Assembly (NCBI GenBank): GCA_020466095.1
Contig: CM035806.1
Coordinates: 51,747,783 to 51,811,782, forward strand
Source: Chlorops oryzae
Lineage: Eukaryota > Arthropoda > Insecta > Diptera > Chloropidae
Direction of reading: 5' to 3'
Length of the DNA stretch: 64,000 nucleotides
In this document: piece after piece, positions 9,159-20,744 of the stretch
Numbering within the stretch: position 1 is the first letter of the stretch
Layout: every line of letters starts with the position of its first letter
Notes under the pieces: model-generated
The model's database searches: none
The model's input: the letters and a program-made list of their open reading frames with translations, nothing else
What the model was told of the DNA's origin: nothing
Position numbers and translations under genes: made by a program

Positions 9159-11042
9159 AAAGAGTATAGATATAGAAGAGGCGGCATTTCGCGTTACGCG
9201 CTCTACGCTTTTCACTCATTCGTTTTTCACGCATATCGAAAGAATATGAACTTTTTTCACAACAGAACATGATCAAAACAAAGATGAGAAAGGAAAGAGA
9301 ATATGCGAAAAATGACTTTGCAACCAAAACCAGTTCTGGCTCTCCTTTCTCTTTCGCTCATTCGCATTTCGCGAATTGCCGTCGCTCACGTTGTGTGTTC
9401 ATTTTTTTTGTCGTTTCTATTGAACGGAATATGAGAACGTTAGAGTGTGCGTTCACGTACACTTTACGTTCGCTTACACTTAGCCTACGTTTGTACTTGG
9501 ACGTTGTGTGCTTCGAACATTTTTGGCTTCTTGAAAATCAAAAAATCATTTTTCGAGTCTGCTGCTTATGTTGTTTATCTGTTGCTACCCGTGCAACGTA
9601 GCGAAGCCGCCGTTCGGTTTTGTAGAGTGCCTTCCATCAAGCGATTTACGGAAAAGTGGAGGTCTTGTCGGCTGTAAGATGCTTGTTTGAAAATATATGT
9701 TCTTTTGAAAGTTGTTATAAAAAGTAATTGTTAGCTCTGAATTTTATTTTTAACGTGTAGGGCCGTTAAAAAACGTAGTTAAAACAATATTTTTACGCGT
9801 TTTTGCCATCAGTCTTTACATTCCCTAGAAAATAATAATATTTTCTGTAATGAAACTTAACCATTATCCATAATTCTCACATGTAAAAACGTAAACGGCT
9901 AACCCTTTTTTTTAACCATTTTCTGCCGAACGGCAGAAAAAATACATTTTATAAAAACAAATTTTTAGAAACATAAATAAATAAATTAATTCGGAAACAT
10001 AAATATATAAATTCCCTCGGCGAACTAGCAAAGAGAATTTATCCTATGCGAAATTTTTAGCGCCTTCTTACTTTTTACTTCTCTCCTACGTTCTCCCCCG
10101 TAATTATCATTAAGCAACATATAAGTAGGGTTCTGCATTAAAAGGCAAAACACGACTCACTGGAATTAAACACATGAGAGTGGTAGAGACGGATGACATT
10201 ACATCTCCGTCCCTCTTATGAGTTTCTTTCAGTGAGACGTGTTTTGCCTCTTAATGTAGAACCGCACTTAGCAACAACAACTTTCTACCTTTCACAGTGA
10301 TCAAAATTCAAATTTTACTCGTAAGTTTTGGAGAAAAGTATTTTCAAGTCTTACAGGCTTTACGCTCAAATAACTAATAAAATCCCATGTCCAATTTTAC
10401 TTCAAACATAAATTCAAATATATTTCTGTGTGAATTTTAATTGAACATCTTGGAAAATTTGTAAAGTGTAAAAAAAATTATTTTGCCCAAAAAATTATCT
10501 GTACGAATTCATATTTTACACATTGTCCTTAACATGCATGACAACGAAAATCCTTCTAACACACACGCACACATATGAAAAGTTGTTATTCTGATTTGTG
10601 TCCAAAGGCATGCGAAAGTAATTCGCCAACGCAGGCGTGCATAAAGTCAGCAATAGCGCAGCCGAAGGGGTAGCCCCTGAAATAAACATAAGGCTCTCTA
10701 AAAAGTTTTTACATAGGAATATGTTTTGAAAAATTTAACTTTTATTGAATAAATAAACAAGGCTACCTCATATTTGGTATTGAAATCAAACTCAAGTAAA
10801 TATGTATTATATGACTTTCAAAAGAACCTTTTACGCAGACCCTTGAAAAAAAATTTTAACTCCGTGCCTGAAAGACATTGGTTGCTTACGTTTTCATTTG
10901 CCTTCTGTATTTCTTTCCATTTCTTTGCTTTGGTTATTTTCTACTATCGCACGTGGTATATTCTCTCATGATATGCATGAAACTCAGAAAGAGGGAAGTG
11001 AGAAAATTGCGAAATGCCGCCTCTTCTATATCTATACTCTTT
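9159..11042. repeat. 1.9-kb region bounded by inverted repeats
   Basis: A 34-nt sequence beginning AAAGAGTATAGATATAGAAG (9159-9192) recurs inverted and identical at 11009-11042. Weaker inverted similarity extends outward (TTACATTGGACGATTGTCG near 8818 against its relative ending near 11157) and inward (GCATATC...AGAATAT). This suggests a decayed DNA transposon of about 8.8-11.2 kb without surviving coding capacity. Confidence 0.5.
10123..10269. mobile_element. 147-bp MITE, GGTTCTRCATTAA ends
   Basis: AAGTAGGGTTCTGCATTAAA and GGCAAAACACG at the left return inverted at the right as CGTGTTTTGCC and TTAATGTAGAACCGCACTT. Arms are ~50 bp. There is no coding content. Confidence 0.75.
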
Positions 11043-11265
11043 GCGGTTGCTTGCAAATCGTGTAGTGTAGAAGCGAACACCGACAGAAGACAATTTCAAA
11101 AGGGAATTTGAAAAAATCGTTGTGAAAATCGCGTCGATAATCGTTCAATGTAGAAGCCGACGATGAGATGCACTCATGCAACATGTGAGATGAAAGTATT
11201 CAACTGTCATTTTTGCATGCTTTACGCTATTACATGAATACCACTAAAAATAATTTCATACATAA

Positions 11266-11757
11266 AGCTAGTACACAAAGGCAAAGGAATTCATTAGCGG
11301 AATTGAGGCTCAATAAATTTTATTTCATCGAACAAATGTCAGATTGACAGATACTATAAGGCGGTAATTTTGAATTGATATGTGTCATCTGTTTGAAGCT
11401 TCATAATATTAATACTCAAAGCCAATAGGTCTGTTCCCGTACTGCACGAAACTGCCCAAACCTGCCCAATTTTCATACAGTTTTCAAAGAATTGGGCTGT
11501 TTCGTGCAGTACGGGAACAGACTTATTATGACCGTTCTCCATATTTTCCCGGTAGAATCAGCTGCTTATGTCAATTATGGCAATTTATTCATCTTGGCCA
11601 ATAAATAGCGAAGAAATTCGCTTCAGCGCCATCTGTTGACAATTTTTAAATTAAACGCAACGTCAAATTCCTCCGCTCATTTTTTCACTCTTGTGTACTA
11701 GCCGAAGAAATTATTTTGAGTTCAAATTGCAAATTCCTCTACCTTTTTGTACTAGCT
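11266..11757. mobile_element. TIR element containing MITE copy 2
   Basis: AGCTAGTACACAAAGG then AGGAATT at the left and AATTCCTCTACCTTTTTG then TACTAGCT at the right are inverted repeats of ~28 bp. The 95-bp TA-flanked MITE (11428-11523) lies inside. No transposase is visible. Confidence 0.6.
11428..11523. mobile_element. 95-bp palindromic MITE with TA duplication, copy 2
   Basis: Same family as 3453-3547: GGTCTGTTCCCGTACTGCAC with a near-perfect complementary end, TA flanks, internal CTGCCCAATTTTC. The two copies in one intron share their ends closely, consistent with recent activity. Confidence 0.8.
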
Positions 11758-11825
11758 TATAATCAAAACATAAAAATGTAATTCACATATGTATGTACAT
11801 ATGTATTTGTAATTTTTCTTTATCA

Positions 11826-12050
11826 GGCCGATTCTGAATATTCCCGGGAACGAATTCCCGGGAATTTACTTCTCTCGAGACCAAAATTCTCCTTTTTCAA
11901 ATAGATAGGGTAAGGAAAATTATGGGTATGGGTCAAATACCCATTACCAATTAAATATTCTTTCCCCAAATATTTAACACATAAGAAGTTTACTCTCGAG
12001 AAATGTAAATTCCCCGGGAATTCGTTCCCCCGGAATATTCAGAATCGGGC
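11826..12050. mobile_element. MITE with CCGATTCTGAATATTC ends
   Basis: The inverted ends CGATTCTGAATATTCC, CGGGAACGAATTCCCGGGAA and TCTCGAGA are shared over ~55 bp at each side. The arms themselves contain short palindromes. There is no ORF. Confidence 0.72.
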
Positions 12051-12261
12051 TGTATGAGAGAGCGCAGAAAAATAAACCTTAGTTACCTCTCAGGTATTTA
12101 TAACGAATGATTCAGTGGCTATGTGTAACGTAGAAAATAATGCAACATCAGGTTGCTGTAACGGGTACGTAACCAGCTATGTAACCGTTACGTTCTTTGC
12201 TGGGTGGTCACGTCAGTCATACATACGTTTTAAAAGTGTAACATGAGTATTTTTTACTTAC

Positions 12262-12480
12262 TGTTTGTCATGGTGATTACAAATGCCTGCAATTTTGTTG
12301 GCTACATCGTTCATATTGACGATGGGATTTTGTAGCAACGTTATGATAGGATGTTGCTGCGTTTTGATACCGAACTGACTGTAATAGATTTCGTTGTCCT
12401 GTAATGTAGCTACTTTTCGCTTTAAGTTTAGCAGAAGTAAATTCACAATGCCTTCCGTTATGGTTATATATTGTAATGGA
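12262..12480 (-). CDS. FOCAD: focadhesin homologue, coding exon 2
   Basis: 219 nt after the acceptor TCTATTTCCAG. The split serine codon (AG|T) joins exon 1, then PLQYITITEGIVNLLLLNLK and EIYYSQFGIKTQQHPIITLL, ending at the donor ACA|GTAAGT. The HP.IT.L segment matches the N-terminal focadhesin motif HPHPLITVL as remembered. Phases on both sides are consistent with exons 1 and 3. Confidence 0.8.
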
Positions 12481-12574
12481 CTGGAAATAGACGAAGAAAA
12501 AACAAAGCCAATTATTTTTAATAGAAAAAAAAAAAAAAAAAATATGTAAATGCTCTTGTTTTATTTCTAACTTG

Positions 12575-13282
12575 GCGCCCGTTTAGACGTGCTTCAACAT
12601 CGTTCAACAAAACGCAGTTCGTAGGAGAGACGCTAGCGGGGAGAGGAAGATGGTTTTTGTTGAACGTACTCGGCTATTCTCTTTGTGCCTATATTCTTAG
12701 CGTGAAACTTGAAAACAACCCCTGTGCGATTTTTACATTTGCTTCAAATATTTTTGTCATTCGAGCGGAAAGGTTCGAATGCCTTCGCTATAAAATTTTA
12801 TTTATTTTTTTTTTTTAGCATCTCGTTTGATATTTTTCATTGTATTAGCTTTTTAATTATTTTAAATTCGAAATTTGATTTTTATTTTTGAACGAAAAAT
12901 AATATAAATCAAGCAATAAGATTTATTTTTGATTGTTTTAAATAAAACTTATAACTGTTACAATCTCTCCTATTTATACATTTAGATGAAAATAAAAACA
13001 AACATATCCAAGCAATATTTAATAGTTTTTGTTTTTTTGAAATTGCATTGTTGTATTTGCGTTCAATACATTCGGAATATCAATCCTTTTTGAGAGATGC
13101 ATAAGGAATAATTTTCTTTCATTTCTAACATCGTTCCTACGCGCAAGAGGGAAACGTCGAAATATAAAATGTTGAAGCATTTGTTGAACGAAGCAGTTTT
13201 TGGCTGTGTGGACACAAACGAAACATGAAAAGGGAATCTGATAATTTGTTGAACGATGTTGATCATACGTCTAAACGGGCGC
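12575..13282. mobile_element. TIR element, GCGCCCGTTTAGACG ends, TTG duplication
   Basis: GCGCCCGTTTAGACGTGCTTC then AACATCGTTCAACAAA at the left returns inverted at the right, flanked by TTG on both sides (12572-12574, 13283-13285). A 3-bp duplication fits a Harbinger-like MITE. A related fragment (CAACATCGTTCAACAAAACG) lies at 21436-21460. There is no transposase. Confidence 0.7.
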
Positions 13283-13719
13283 TTGGATTGGTTAAGATCA
13301 GTGCTGTCCAGACTAATACTCTGTGATATAGCCGAGATTTTTGCCGCTGGTATTTGCTTTGTCATTTTTTTTATACACAGCGTCTGTGTAAATCAGTGAT
13401 GGCCAAACCTATACGTTAATATCCATAATTGTGTGTTTGAATCCCCTGTCAACTTCGCTGTGAGTTATCTGACTTGCATTGACGAAGTTTCCCAGCAGAA
13501 AATGTCAGGCGGATATCCGCGGTAGACTCCGCGTGGAAAAGGAGCCGTCCCAACTCCCTTTGTAAAGGAGTCGCGCGGTGAAATTTCTACACGAATGGCA
13601 TTACGCTTCACGCCGGACAAGTTCATCGGGGCGGCGCGAGAAAGTCCGCTGCAGCGAAAAAAGTATTTGAGAGCTGCGCATGTGCTCTTTTTTTTCTCTC
13701 TCGTTGTCTTTTCTTAAGG

Positions 13720-14037
13720 TAGAAACACTCACGCACTGCGGCGCATGGCATAGCATGGCATGGCATAGAGAAAATTTGTAGTAATCAGTGACGCACAGCA
13801 AAATAATATGGAAATGAACTAGAATGGGCAGCTCTCCAAACAATGCAAGTCTCAGTGCAGGTCTCCAAACAATGGCAACACTACAGCTGTCAAATTAGCA
13901 TAGGAAATCTAAAATCTTTAGAACGCTATGCCATGCTATGCCATGCTAATATTTTGAGTGTCTGCTTTCATGCATTTTCATACATTTTGATTTCTATGTG
14001 ACAGATGGCACTGCGGCGCAGTGCGTGAGTGTTTCTA
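13720..14037. mobile_element. MITE, TAGAAACACTCACGCACTGC ends
   Basis: TAGAAACACTCACGCACTGC + GGCGC at the left and its perfect complement at the right. The subterminal block GGCATAGCATGGCATGGCAT (13746) is inverted at 13927. It is nested in the CCCAGCAGAA element. Confidence 0.8.
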
Positions 14038-14182
14038 CTTTTAGAACCCGTTTGACAACTCTCTCTCGTTCTCCTGAGTTCAGGAAGGAAACTCGAGTTT
14101 CGAGAGAGGATTCTCTCATCGCGTTTTTTCGTGTATTTCGAATTTTTCTAAAAATCTTTTTTCCTTCTACACTTATTGTTTG

Positions 14183-14253
14183 GCTCGGGCAGGGATCGAA
14201 CCCGCGATCTTCGGATTATGAGGCCAGTATGCATGCCATACGCTACATCCCGC
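14183..14253 (-). repeat. tRNA-Met-like SINE head (not a functional tRNA)
   Basis: On the minus strand it has an A-box-like TGTAGCGTATGG, an anticodon loop CTCATAA (CAT), and a T arm GCGGGTTCGATCCCTGC that pairs. The acceptor arms do not pair (5' GCGGGAT against 3' CCGAGCC), so it is not a working tRNA gene. A tRNA-Met-derived SINE or tRNA-like fragment is likely. Similar CAT-loop sequences occur at 26041 and 26878. Confidence 0.55.
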
Positions 14254-15175
14254 AAATGATCTCCTGACGCTAAAACCAAATTTAAATTTAAGCAGCTAAT
14301 GAGATTCAAGCAAGACGATTTCAAAATGTAAATGACAATCGGGCATGAATTTTTCGCTCCACCTCGCTGACACTGTCATGCGGAGCATTTCACCGAGGCG
14401 TTCGCTCTGAAAGACGCGCGGATGTGTTCACCGCCGACATAATATTCTGCTGGGAATCTGCTGGGTATCTTGCTCTCTTTGTATCATGCACACATACATA
14501 CATGTGAAAAATGTGCAAAATGGTACAAGTGGTCGTGTTGGGCAGCACTGGTTTAAATTAAGGCTTAAGGACAAAGAACAAAATCGCATTGTCACTGCAT
14601 CCTGCAAGGACTACTGTGACAAGATATTTCCTGCTTCCGAAAGCGAGCGGCATTCGAGAATGCCATGTTACCGTCGAAGCGAAGTCAGCCCTCTATGGAG
14701 CAGGCATATGTAGGTAGGCATGATGAAAGAAATGAAGCCTTGATGTCGCACAAAATATGCAACTATCATCATTCTCTCAGAACTCCAAAGTTGAATAGGC
14801 GTTTTTTTATATTTTTACTAACAAAGTCCTATGGCTAGCCAGATCATTCTCTTAGTCCTTAGTTGCGAGCTCTCGCAACGAGTCACATTGGAGCTGGCTT
14901 CATATGAATGCATTCATTGAAACTGTTTTGACATTTGTCTGCGTGACGTCTTGCTCTCTCGCAACGAGCTCTCGCTAGGTTGGACTTTGGCCTTTACTTG
15001 TTCCGTTTGACATGCGTGAGTCTTAAAAAATTTGAAAATATGCAAGTAAGCTAACCATAATTACAATATCATCGCCATAGACTGAAATTTCTATGCCGGG
15101 AATTTTTCTGTACACTTTTTGCTTTTCTACGCTGGCCTCGGATTCCTCACGTTTATTGAATTTTTTCCTCGTTTT

Positions 15176-16026
15176 TTATACCCGACACACTCTGTGTCGA
15201 GGGTATATTGCGTTTGTGTGGTTGTGTGTAACACCCAGAACTAGTCGAGATAGACCATACAAAATATATATAGAAATGATCAGCGTCACCAGGAAATTCG
15301 ATTTAGACATGTCCGTCCGTCTGTCTGTCTGTATACAGTTATCTTATCGAAGGAGTTGAGCTATCTTGACAAAATTTGGTATGCGTGCTCACGGGGACAT
15401 GAGTAAGAACAAGTTCGAGAATGGACCCGATCGGACCATTTTTAGGGGTACCTCCAGTACTAGGGTCTGTTATGAAAATCACAAAAACTGCTCTAAAACC
15501 GATGTTTTACAAGATATTTTGATGAAATTTGGCATTTGAACATATTTTAGACCAATTAATGTGATTTACAAAAATTAGAAAAATGGGCGTGGCAGAAGGG
15601 CGTTTTTCGAAAATTGTCTCCTACTCCCGAAACGCCTATCCGACTTGAACGAAAATTGGCACTTGTACTTCCTTTGTAGCCATAAACATCCTGCCCAAAA
15701 ATTTTCTTGATCGGTCCATTATTAAGGGTACCTCCAGTACTAGGGTCTGTCACAAAAATCTCAAAACTGCCCCAAAATCGGACTTTTTCCAAATAATGCA
15801 ATGAAACTTAGAATTTGCGCGTATATTTAGGCCTCCGATTAGAATTCCGAAAAATTGGAAAAGTGGGCGTGGCAAAAGGGCGGTTTTCATAAAGAAATTA
15901 AACAAAAGTCGGTATATGGGGCCCCTATGGCCTTAAACACCTTTTGATATTAAAAATTATTTGAACATGTGTGCCTGTGTCGGGTATTTTATTGTCAGGC
16001 TCGCCTGACTATAACACCCTTACTTG
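15176..16026 (+). mobile_element. Hel-A: Helitron/Helentron-like (DINE-1 type) element, full-length copy
   Basis: The 5' hairpin TATACCCGACAC...GTGTCGAGGGTATA is followed by an ATATATATA stretch and a (GTCY)n core (GTCCGTCCGTCTGTCTGTC). A body follows with two repeats built around GTGGGCGTGGCA and GGTACCTCCAGTACTAGGG. Then comes the subterminal GTGTCGGGTATTTTATTG (complement of the 5' end) and the 3' hairpin GTCAGGCTCGCCTGAC, ending TAACACCCTTACTTG. The (TA)n + (GTCY)n pair is the described mini-me/DINE-1 layout. There is no coding capacity. Five other copies or fragments lie in the window. Confidence 0.82.
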
Positions 16027-17073
16027 TTTTTTATTTGCATAGGTTAGGAATCTAAGGTGTAAATTTCCTGAAACGTTTTTTTTTTTTTTTTGTTGCTTTG
16101 TTGCAAGGACTCATTAGGTTTTATGTATTGTTTTTTTTTTCTTTCTTTCGTTCTCTGTTGTGTCCGCTTACTGGTGACGAGACCTTGAAAAATGCGAGTT
16201 TCAAGTTCAATAGTGACCGGCACGACAAATGTGAATAAATTCAAAGCAAAAAAAAAAAAAAAAAAATATTTCAATATAACTTTCATTCCTGATTAGCTGA
16301 TTAGCGGTCGTAATTAAATCATCATTTAATTGTTGCAAACTGAAATCTTATCGAGGTCAATACGCTAAATATACATATTTTGTATAAATTTTTATATTGT
16401 AACTTTTTATTGTTTTAGAAAGGTTAAAAAGAACAAACAGTTCGCATTTTAATGAGGTTTTAATGGTTGCCAACGATTAAAAATAGCAATTGACCATTGT
16501 GTTTTCTCGACACATGCTTGAGCGTTTATTATTTGGCTTAGAAAAGAAAAAAAGAAAGAAAAAAAAAAATACAGAAAACGCGGCATTTAAATTCGCTTAC
16601 AATGAGGACATAAAGTAGAAGAAAGTTCATTCAAATGGGGGGGTTTTTTACGGCACGAAATCAAATTAGCGCATTAACTTCATGCAACAGGAAGTGTGTA
16701 GCTTAATTTGTACATACATACATATTTAGTTGGTATTGTATTTTATGGGGCGCTCTGGTAGGAGGACGTGTTCGCGCTTCGTATGCGACGTTGTTGACCG
16801 ACAAAAAAAGGGGGGCTACCATTTCGATAAATAATATACCGCGTTGAGGTAGAAAATTATAAATTGAAAGAATAAAGATTATATTGCGAGGAGGTCTTTG
16901 TTTTGTCGGTCATAGTCATTGTCAATTAAGCTAAATTTCCGTTGTAAAACGTTATAGTTTTCGACGCATTCTAATTAATAATCATTTCAAGACATCAATA
17001 AGGAAATTATGGTGTCTGAAGAGCGTGAAAAAGGTCCCATTGTCTACACACTGGGTGGTGAAATATGTATAAG

Positions 17074-17226
17074 GGGCTGCCCATTAATTACGTAAGAGAG
17101 ATTTTTACCATTTTTGACCAACCCACGTAAGCATATTTAAGCGTAAATCAGACTACCATGTAAGCGAGCATACGATTTTTTGAACCGCTCCACTCCTTTT
17201 ATACTAACGTAATTAATGGACGGCCT
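17074..17226. mobile_element. MITE, GGGCYGYCCATTAATTACGT ends
   Basis: GGGCTGCCCATTAATTACGT and its imperfect complement bound 153 bp; the flanks ATAAG and CTAAG are a near 5-bp duplication. It is the same family as 30938-31221. Confidence 0.7.
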
Positions 17227-17610
17227 CTAAGGTCTTGATTTTTGTACAGAGCGAAAGCAAAGAGGTCTAAGCTCTTCAGAAGCTATTTATGAATACATAT
17301 TTCGCAACCTAGAATATTAAGCATAACATGGATGTAAGTCAGCAGCTTAATTTTAATCTGGGCCTAACTTTTTTTTGGAACGGTAAAAGCGAACATTACC
17401 TAAAGGAGTGTAAGTATGTATATTTTTGAGGAGTATTTTTTGTTTTGTTTTGCCTCGCCTACCGTAGATCTACATAAGTTCCGTTTTTATAGAAGGATCT
17501 TCTGAATTTTTAGGTCCAGTCATATGATTTGTCATGTGATTTAGTGAACATCTAATTTTTTTTTTGGGGGGTTAAAATAAATTAAATAATGGAATAAAAT
17601 GAGTTTTTAC

Positions 17611-17882
17611 CTCGCATGTGACAGCATGGTTATTAGGATGGTGAGGACATTTGTTGACTCCAAGACGCCATTCTCCACTAGCCGGACAAATGTTTGACAG
17701 CTCATCAAACTTAGCTGAGGACTTTCGGTACGGCATTGCGTCTTGAGGAATTCAATTTCCTTAATGCTATGCTCCGGCACGTTCTTGTCACGAGACTCAC
17801 ATATTTTCTTATAGATTTTTTCCAAGCAAGCCGAAATTCTCACAACCGACGTATTTGGTGTAATCGTTTTAAACTCCTCCAT
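17611..17882 (-). CDS. FOCAD: focadhesin homologue, coding exon 1 with start codon
   Basis: ATG at 17882 begins MEEFKTITPNTSVVRISACL; the exon ends ILITMLSHA + AG at the donor GCGAG|GTAAAA (phase 2, continued by exon 2). The segment is helical with SPQLSLMSCQTFVRLVENGV resembling the focadhesin 'VRTACCEGLVALV' repeat. In-frame stops lie upstream, supporting this ATG. With the four visible exons ~590 residues are encoded; vertebrate focadhesin is about 1800 residues. Confidence 0.8.
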
Positions 17883-19054
17883 GGCGATTCAGCTGCGAAG
17901 GATGGAATTAAAAAATTTTCGTAATTAAATACTTTTGCATTTTTCCAAACTCCATTTCAGGCCTATGAATGAAAACAACAACAATACAAACAATAACCAA
18001 AAACACAAACGAAAATCAAAACGAGAAATGTCAGAAAAAAAAAAAAAACTGAGATTCGAGGCACGAAAGAGGACAAAGGATTGTGCTATCCGCGAACACG
18101 TCCAAACAAAGCGGCAGTGTAAACTTTTGTGCTTGTGCTCCTTTTTGAAACAAAATTCGGTGTGTGTGCAGGTAAATATGTACATATGTATGTATGCATG
18201 TAAAGCCTCAAAATAGTTCGCGGCTAGTTTGCAATGTTACTTTGGTAACTTCTTTTGGGTGAAACTTAAAGCGCAAGTCCTTGGAGTCGCTTACATGTTA
18301 AGCGCTCTTTTTACTTTAGACATATGTACATACCCACCAAAAATCACTTTTTTCTTGCAGTGTGTGACTTTGTTTACATATGGATCAATCGAAAAGCGGG
18401 GAAGTGGTGGACGCTGGCATTCGTTGCATGTGACCACTTGAAAGCTTAAGGCTTATGCCTTACGGCTCAAAGGCTTAAACGCTCTTCAGGTTGTGCTTAT
18501 TAATTCAAAGACGAGGCCCAACGGACAACAGTATCGCAACAGAGGGACTGCGAGGTTCTGCTTACACTTTTGATTAACGGCCTTTATATGGTTGCAATAA
18601 AATGTGTTAACTCATTGAAAGGTAATTATTCTAAAATTATGAAGTTTTACAAATTCAATTTTTTTTTTTTTTTTCATTGTTATATTGTTAATTTTTTTGT
18701 ATAGATATGTGCCTAATTCAAAATCAAATTTGACAACTGTGAACAATGCTCTCGAACACGATTTCTTGCATTTATTTGCGAAGACATTATATTGGTGATC
18801 CTTACAGGATCTATTCCAATGAGGAACTAAACGTCAAAATGAGGCAGAGTTCGTGCTTGACGGTTTTTATGTGTATCAATTTTTTGCAGCGGCGGATTCA
18901 TTTTGTCATTGGAGGTGTTGCTATCCAGAGGTGTTGCTATTCATTGACCTCAAGAATTGAAAAAAAGAATTAAATGAATCAGTACCGACAGCTTTAAAAG
19001 AAGCAATCAAGGATAGTCCACATCACAAGGGCAGTTAATAGCGCTATCTTAGAC
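17883..19054. other. 5' flank of FOCAD, no gene seen
   Basis: This is the presumed 5' UTR and promoter side of FOCAD. Open frames here are short and low-complexity (Asn/Lys-rich). No TATA or other core element could be assigned with confidence. Confidence 0.4.
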
Positions 19055-19158
19055 TAGGGGTGGCCAAAAGCTTTTCAAGTGCGTGCGAAATGAAAAATTT
19101 TCATAACCGTTGCTAGCGCAACATTTTTTTAATGAAGTCAAGCAGTTGGCCACCCATG
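19055..19158. mobile_element. hAT-like MITE, 104 bp
   Basis: TAGGGGTGGCCAAA at the left and TTGGCCACCCATG at the right, with 8-bp flanks TCTTAGAC and TCCTACAC matching at 6 of 8 positions. It resembles the CAGGGGTGGCCAA ends of hAT elements. Confidence 0.55.
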
Positions 19159-19186
19159 TCCTACACCATTTCTAAATACATACATA

Positions 19187-20482
19187 ACAGGTTGGCTGAT
19201 AAGTCCCCCGGTCTAACAAAGAAAAACACATTTTTTTGTCAAAATTCGTTTTTATTATTCAACATAGTTCCCTTCAAGAGCGATACAACGATTATAACGA
19301 CCTTCCAATTTTTTGATACCATTTTGGTAGTACTCCTTCGGTTTTGCCTCAAAATAGGCCTCAGTTTTGGCGATCACCTCTTCATTGCAGCCAAATTTTT
19401 TCCCTGCGAGCATCCTTTTGAGGTCTGAGAACAAGAAAAAGTCGCTGGGGGCCAGATCTGGAGAATACGGTGGGTGGGGAAGCAATTCGAAGCCTAATTC
19501 ATGAATTTTTGCCTTCGTTCTCAATGACTTGTGGCACGGTGCGTTGTCTTGGTGGAACAACACTTTTTTCTTCTTCTTATGGGGCCGTTTTGCCGCGATT
19601 TCGACCTTCAAACGCTCCAATAACGACATATAATAGTCACTGTTGATGGTTTTTGCCTTCTCAAGATAATCAATAAAAATTATTCCATGCCCATCCCAAA
19701 AAAAAGAGGCCATTACTTTGCCAGCGGACTTTTGAGTCTTTCCACGCTTCGGAGACGGTTCACCGATCGCTGTCCACTCAGCCGACTGTCGATTGGACTC
19801 AGGAGTGTAGTGATAGAGCCATGTTTCATCCATTGTCACATATCGACGCAAAAAACTCGGGTGTATTGCGAGTTAACAGCTGCAAACACCGCTCAGAATC
19901 ATCAACACGTTGTTGTTTTTGGTCAAATGTGAACTCGCGCGGCACCCATTTTGCACAGAGCTTTTTCATATCCAAATATTGATGAATGATATGACCAACA
20001 CGTTCCTTTGATATCTTTAAGGCCTCTGCTATCTCGATCAACTTCATTTTACGGTCATTCAAAATCATTTTGTGAATTTTTTTGATGTTTTCGTCGGTAA
20101 CCACCTCTTTCGGGCGTCCACTGCGTTCACCGTCCTCCGTGCTCATTTCACCACGCTTGAATTTTGCATACCAATCAATTATTGTTGATTTTCCTGGGGC
20201 AGAGTCCGGAAACTCATTATCAAGCCAAGTTTTTGCTTCCACTGTATTTTTTCCCTTCAGAAAACAGTATTTTATCAAAACACGAAATTCCTTTTTTTTC
20301 AATTTTTTTCACAATAACAAAAGTTGCTTCACAAAAGACGCTCTATCTCACAAACTAATTGACTTACAGACGTCAAATTTTGACACGAATCATTTGAAGG
20401 TTGCCACTATATAAAAATAATATGCATTTAATACTAGCGACGCCATCTATGTGTCAGACCGGGGACTTATCAGCCAACCTGT
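19187..20482 (-). mobile_element. Himar1-like mariner transposon, full length
   Basis: 1296 bp with terminal inverted repeats ACAGGTTGGCTGATAAGTCC(C)CCGGTCT and TA on both sides (19185-19186, 20483-20484). These ends are those of Himar1 of the irritans subfamily (family knowledge). The left repeat has one extra C. The transposase lies on the minus strand and is complete except for a single frameshift. Length and ends are intact, so this is a young copy compared with everything around it. Confidence 0.95.
19255..20302 (-). pseudogene. mariner transposase with one frameshift
   Basis: A D,D34D transposase. The N-terminal half (20302 down to ~19846) has the paired HTH DNA-binding region: KGKNTVEAKTWLDNEF, GKSTIIDWYAKFKRG, GERSGRPKEVVT and the WVPREFTFDQKQQRV linker. 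The C-terminal half has the catalytic TMDETWLYHY, HQDNAPCHKS and PYSPDLAPSDFFLF, ending GRYNRCIALEGNYVE. One extra base within TTTTTTGCGTCG near 19847 shifts the frame after TPEFF. Otherwise I see no stop. It is nearly identical to Himar1 transposase as I remember it. Confidence 0.93.
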
Positions 20483-20496
20483 TATTTTCAAAGTTT

Positions 20497-20744
20497 TATA
20501 TCGCACCCTTGCTACTAAATCGGCACAATTCAAAATTTCGCATTTCTCGAATCAATCATTCAATCCCTCTTGACTCTAAGGAGAAATAAAATTTTTTCTA
20601 AACTAATATTACTCTTAATCGACTGCTGGTCCATTCAACCATTCTCCATGTGTTGGGTTTCTTACAGAAAAATTCAATCGTACATAAAAAAAATTGATGA
20701 AAAAATTTTGAATTGTGCCGATTTATTAGCAAGGGTGCGATATA
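20497..20744. mobile_element. MITE, TATATCGCACCCTTGC family, copy 2
   Basis: Complete copy with ends TATATCGCACCCTTGCTACT and its complement; arms extend to AAATCGGCACAATTCAAAAT. It lies 14 bp from the mariner end. Confidence 0.85.

Larger units (their letters stand above)
3375..12261 (-). other. FOCAD intron 2, 8.9 kb, host of a nested gene and a TE nest
   Basis: This intron separates FOCAD exons 2 and 3 (donor ACA|GTAAGT at 12261). It contains a complete MADF-BESS gene on the same strand, hAT, Harbinger, Helitron-like and non-LTR insertions, and several MITEs listed separately. The stretch 7952-9158 holds nothing I can identify. Confidence 0.8.
13491..14454. mobile_element. TIR element with CCCAGCAGAA ends and a nested MITE
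   Basis: CCCAGCAGAAAATGTCAGGCGG at the left has an inverted partner ending at 14454, with further GC-rich inverted similarity (GCGCG, ACCTCG). A second TIR element (13720-14037) and a tRNA-like sequence (14183-14253) lie inside. There is no coding content. Confidence 0.62.
12481..17610 (-). other. FOCAD intron 1, 5.1 kb
   Basis: The intron between coding exons 1 and 2. It contains the TIR elements, the Hel-A copy and MITEs listed separately. The stretch 16027-17073 has homopolymer runs and nothing else recognised. Confidence 0.8.

Noticed and set aside
17935..18216. 93-codon frame just upstream of FOCAD
   Set aside because: Asn/Lys/Arg-rich low complexity in the probable 5' UTR region of the opposite-strand gene; no domain.
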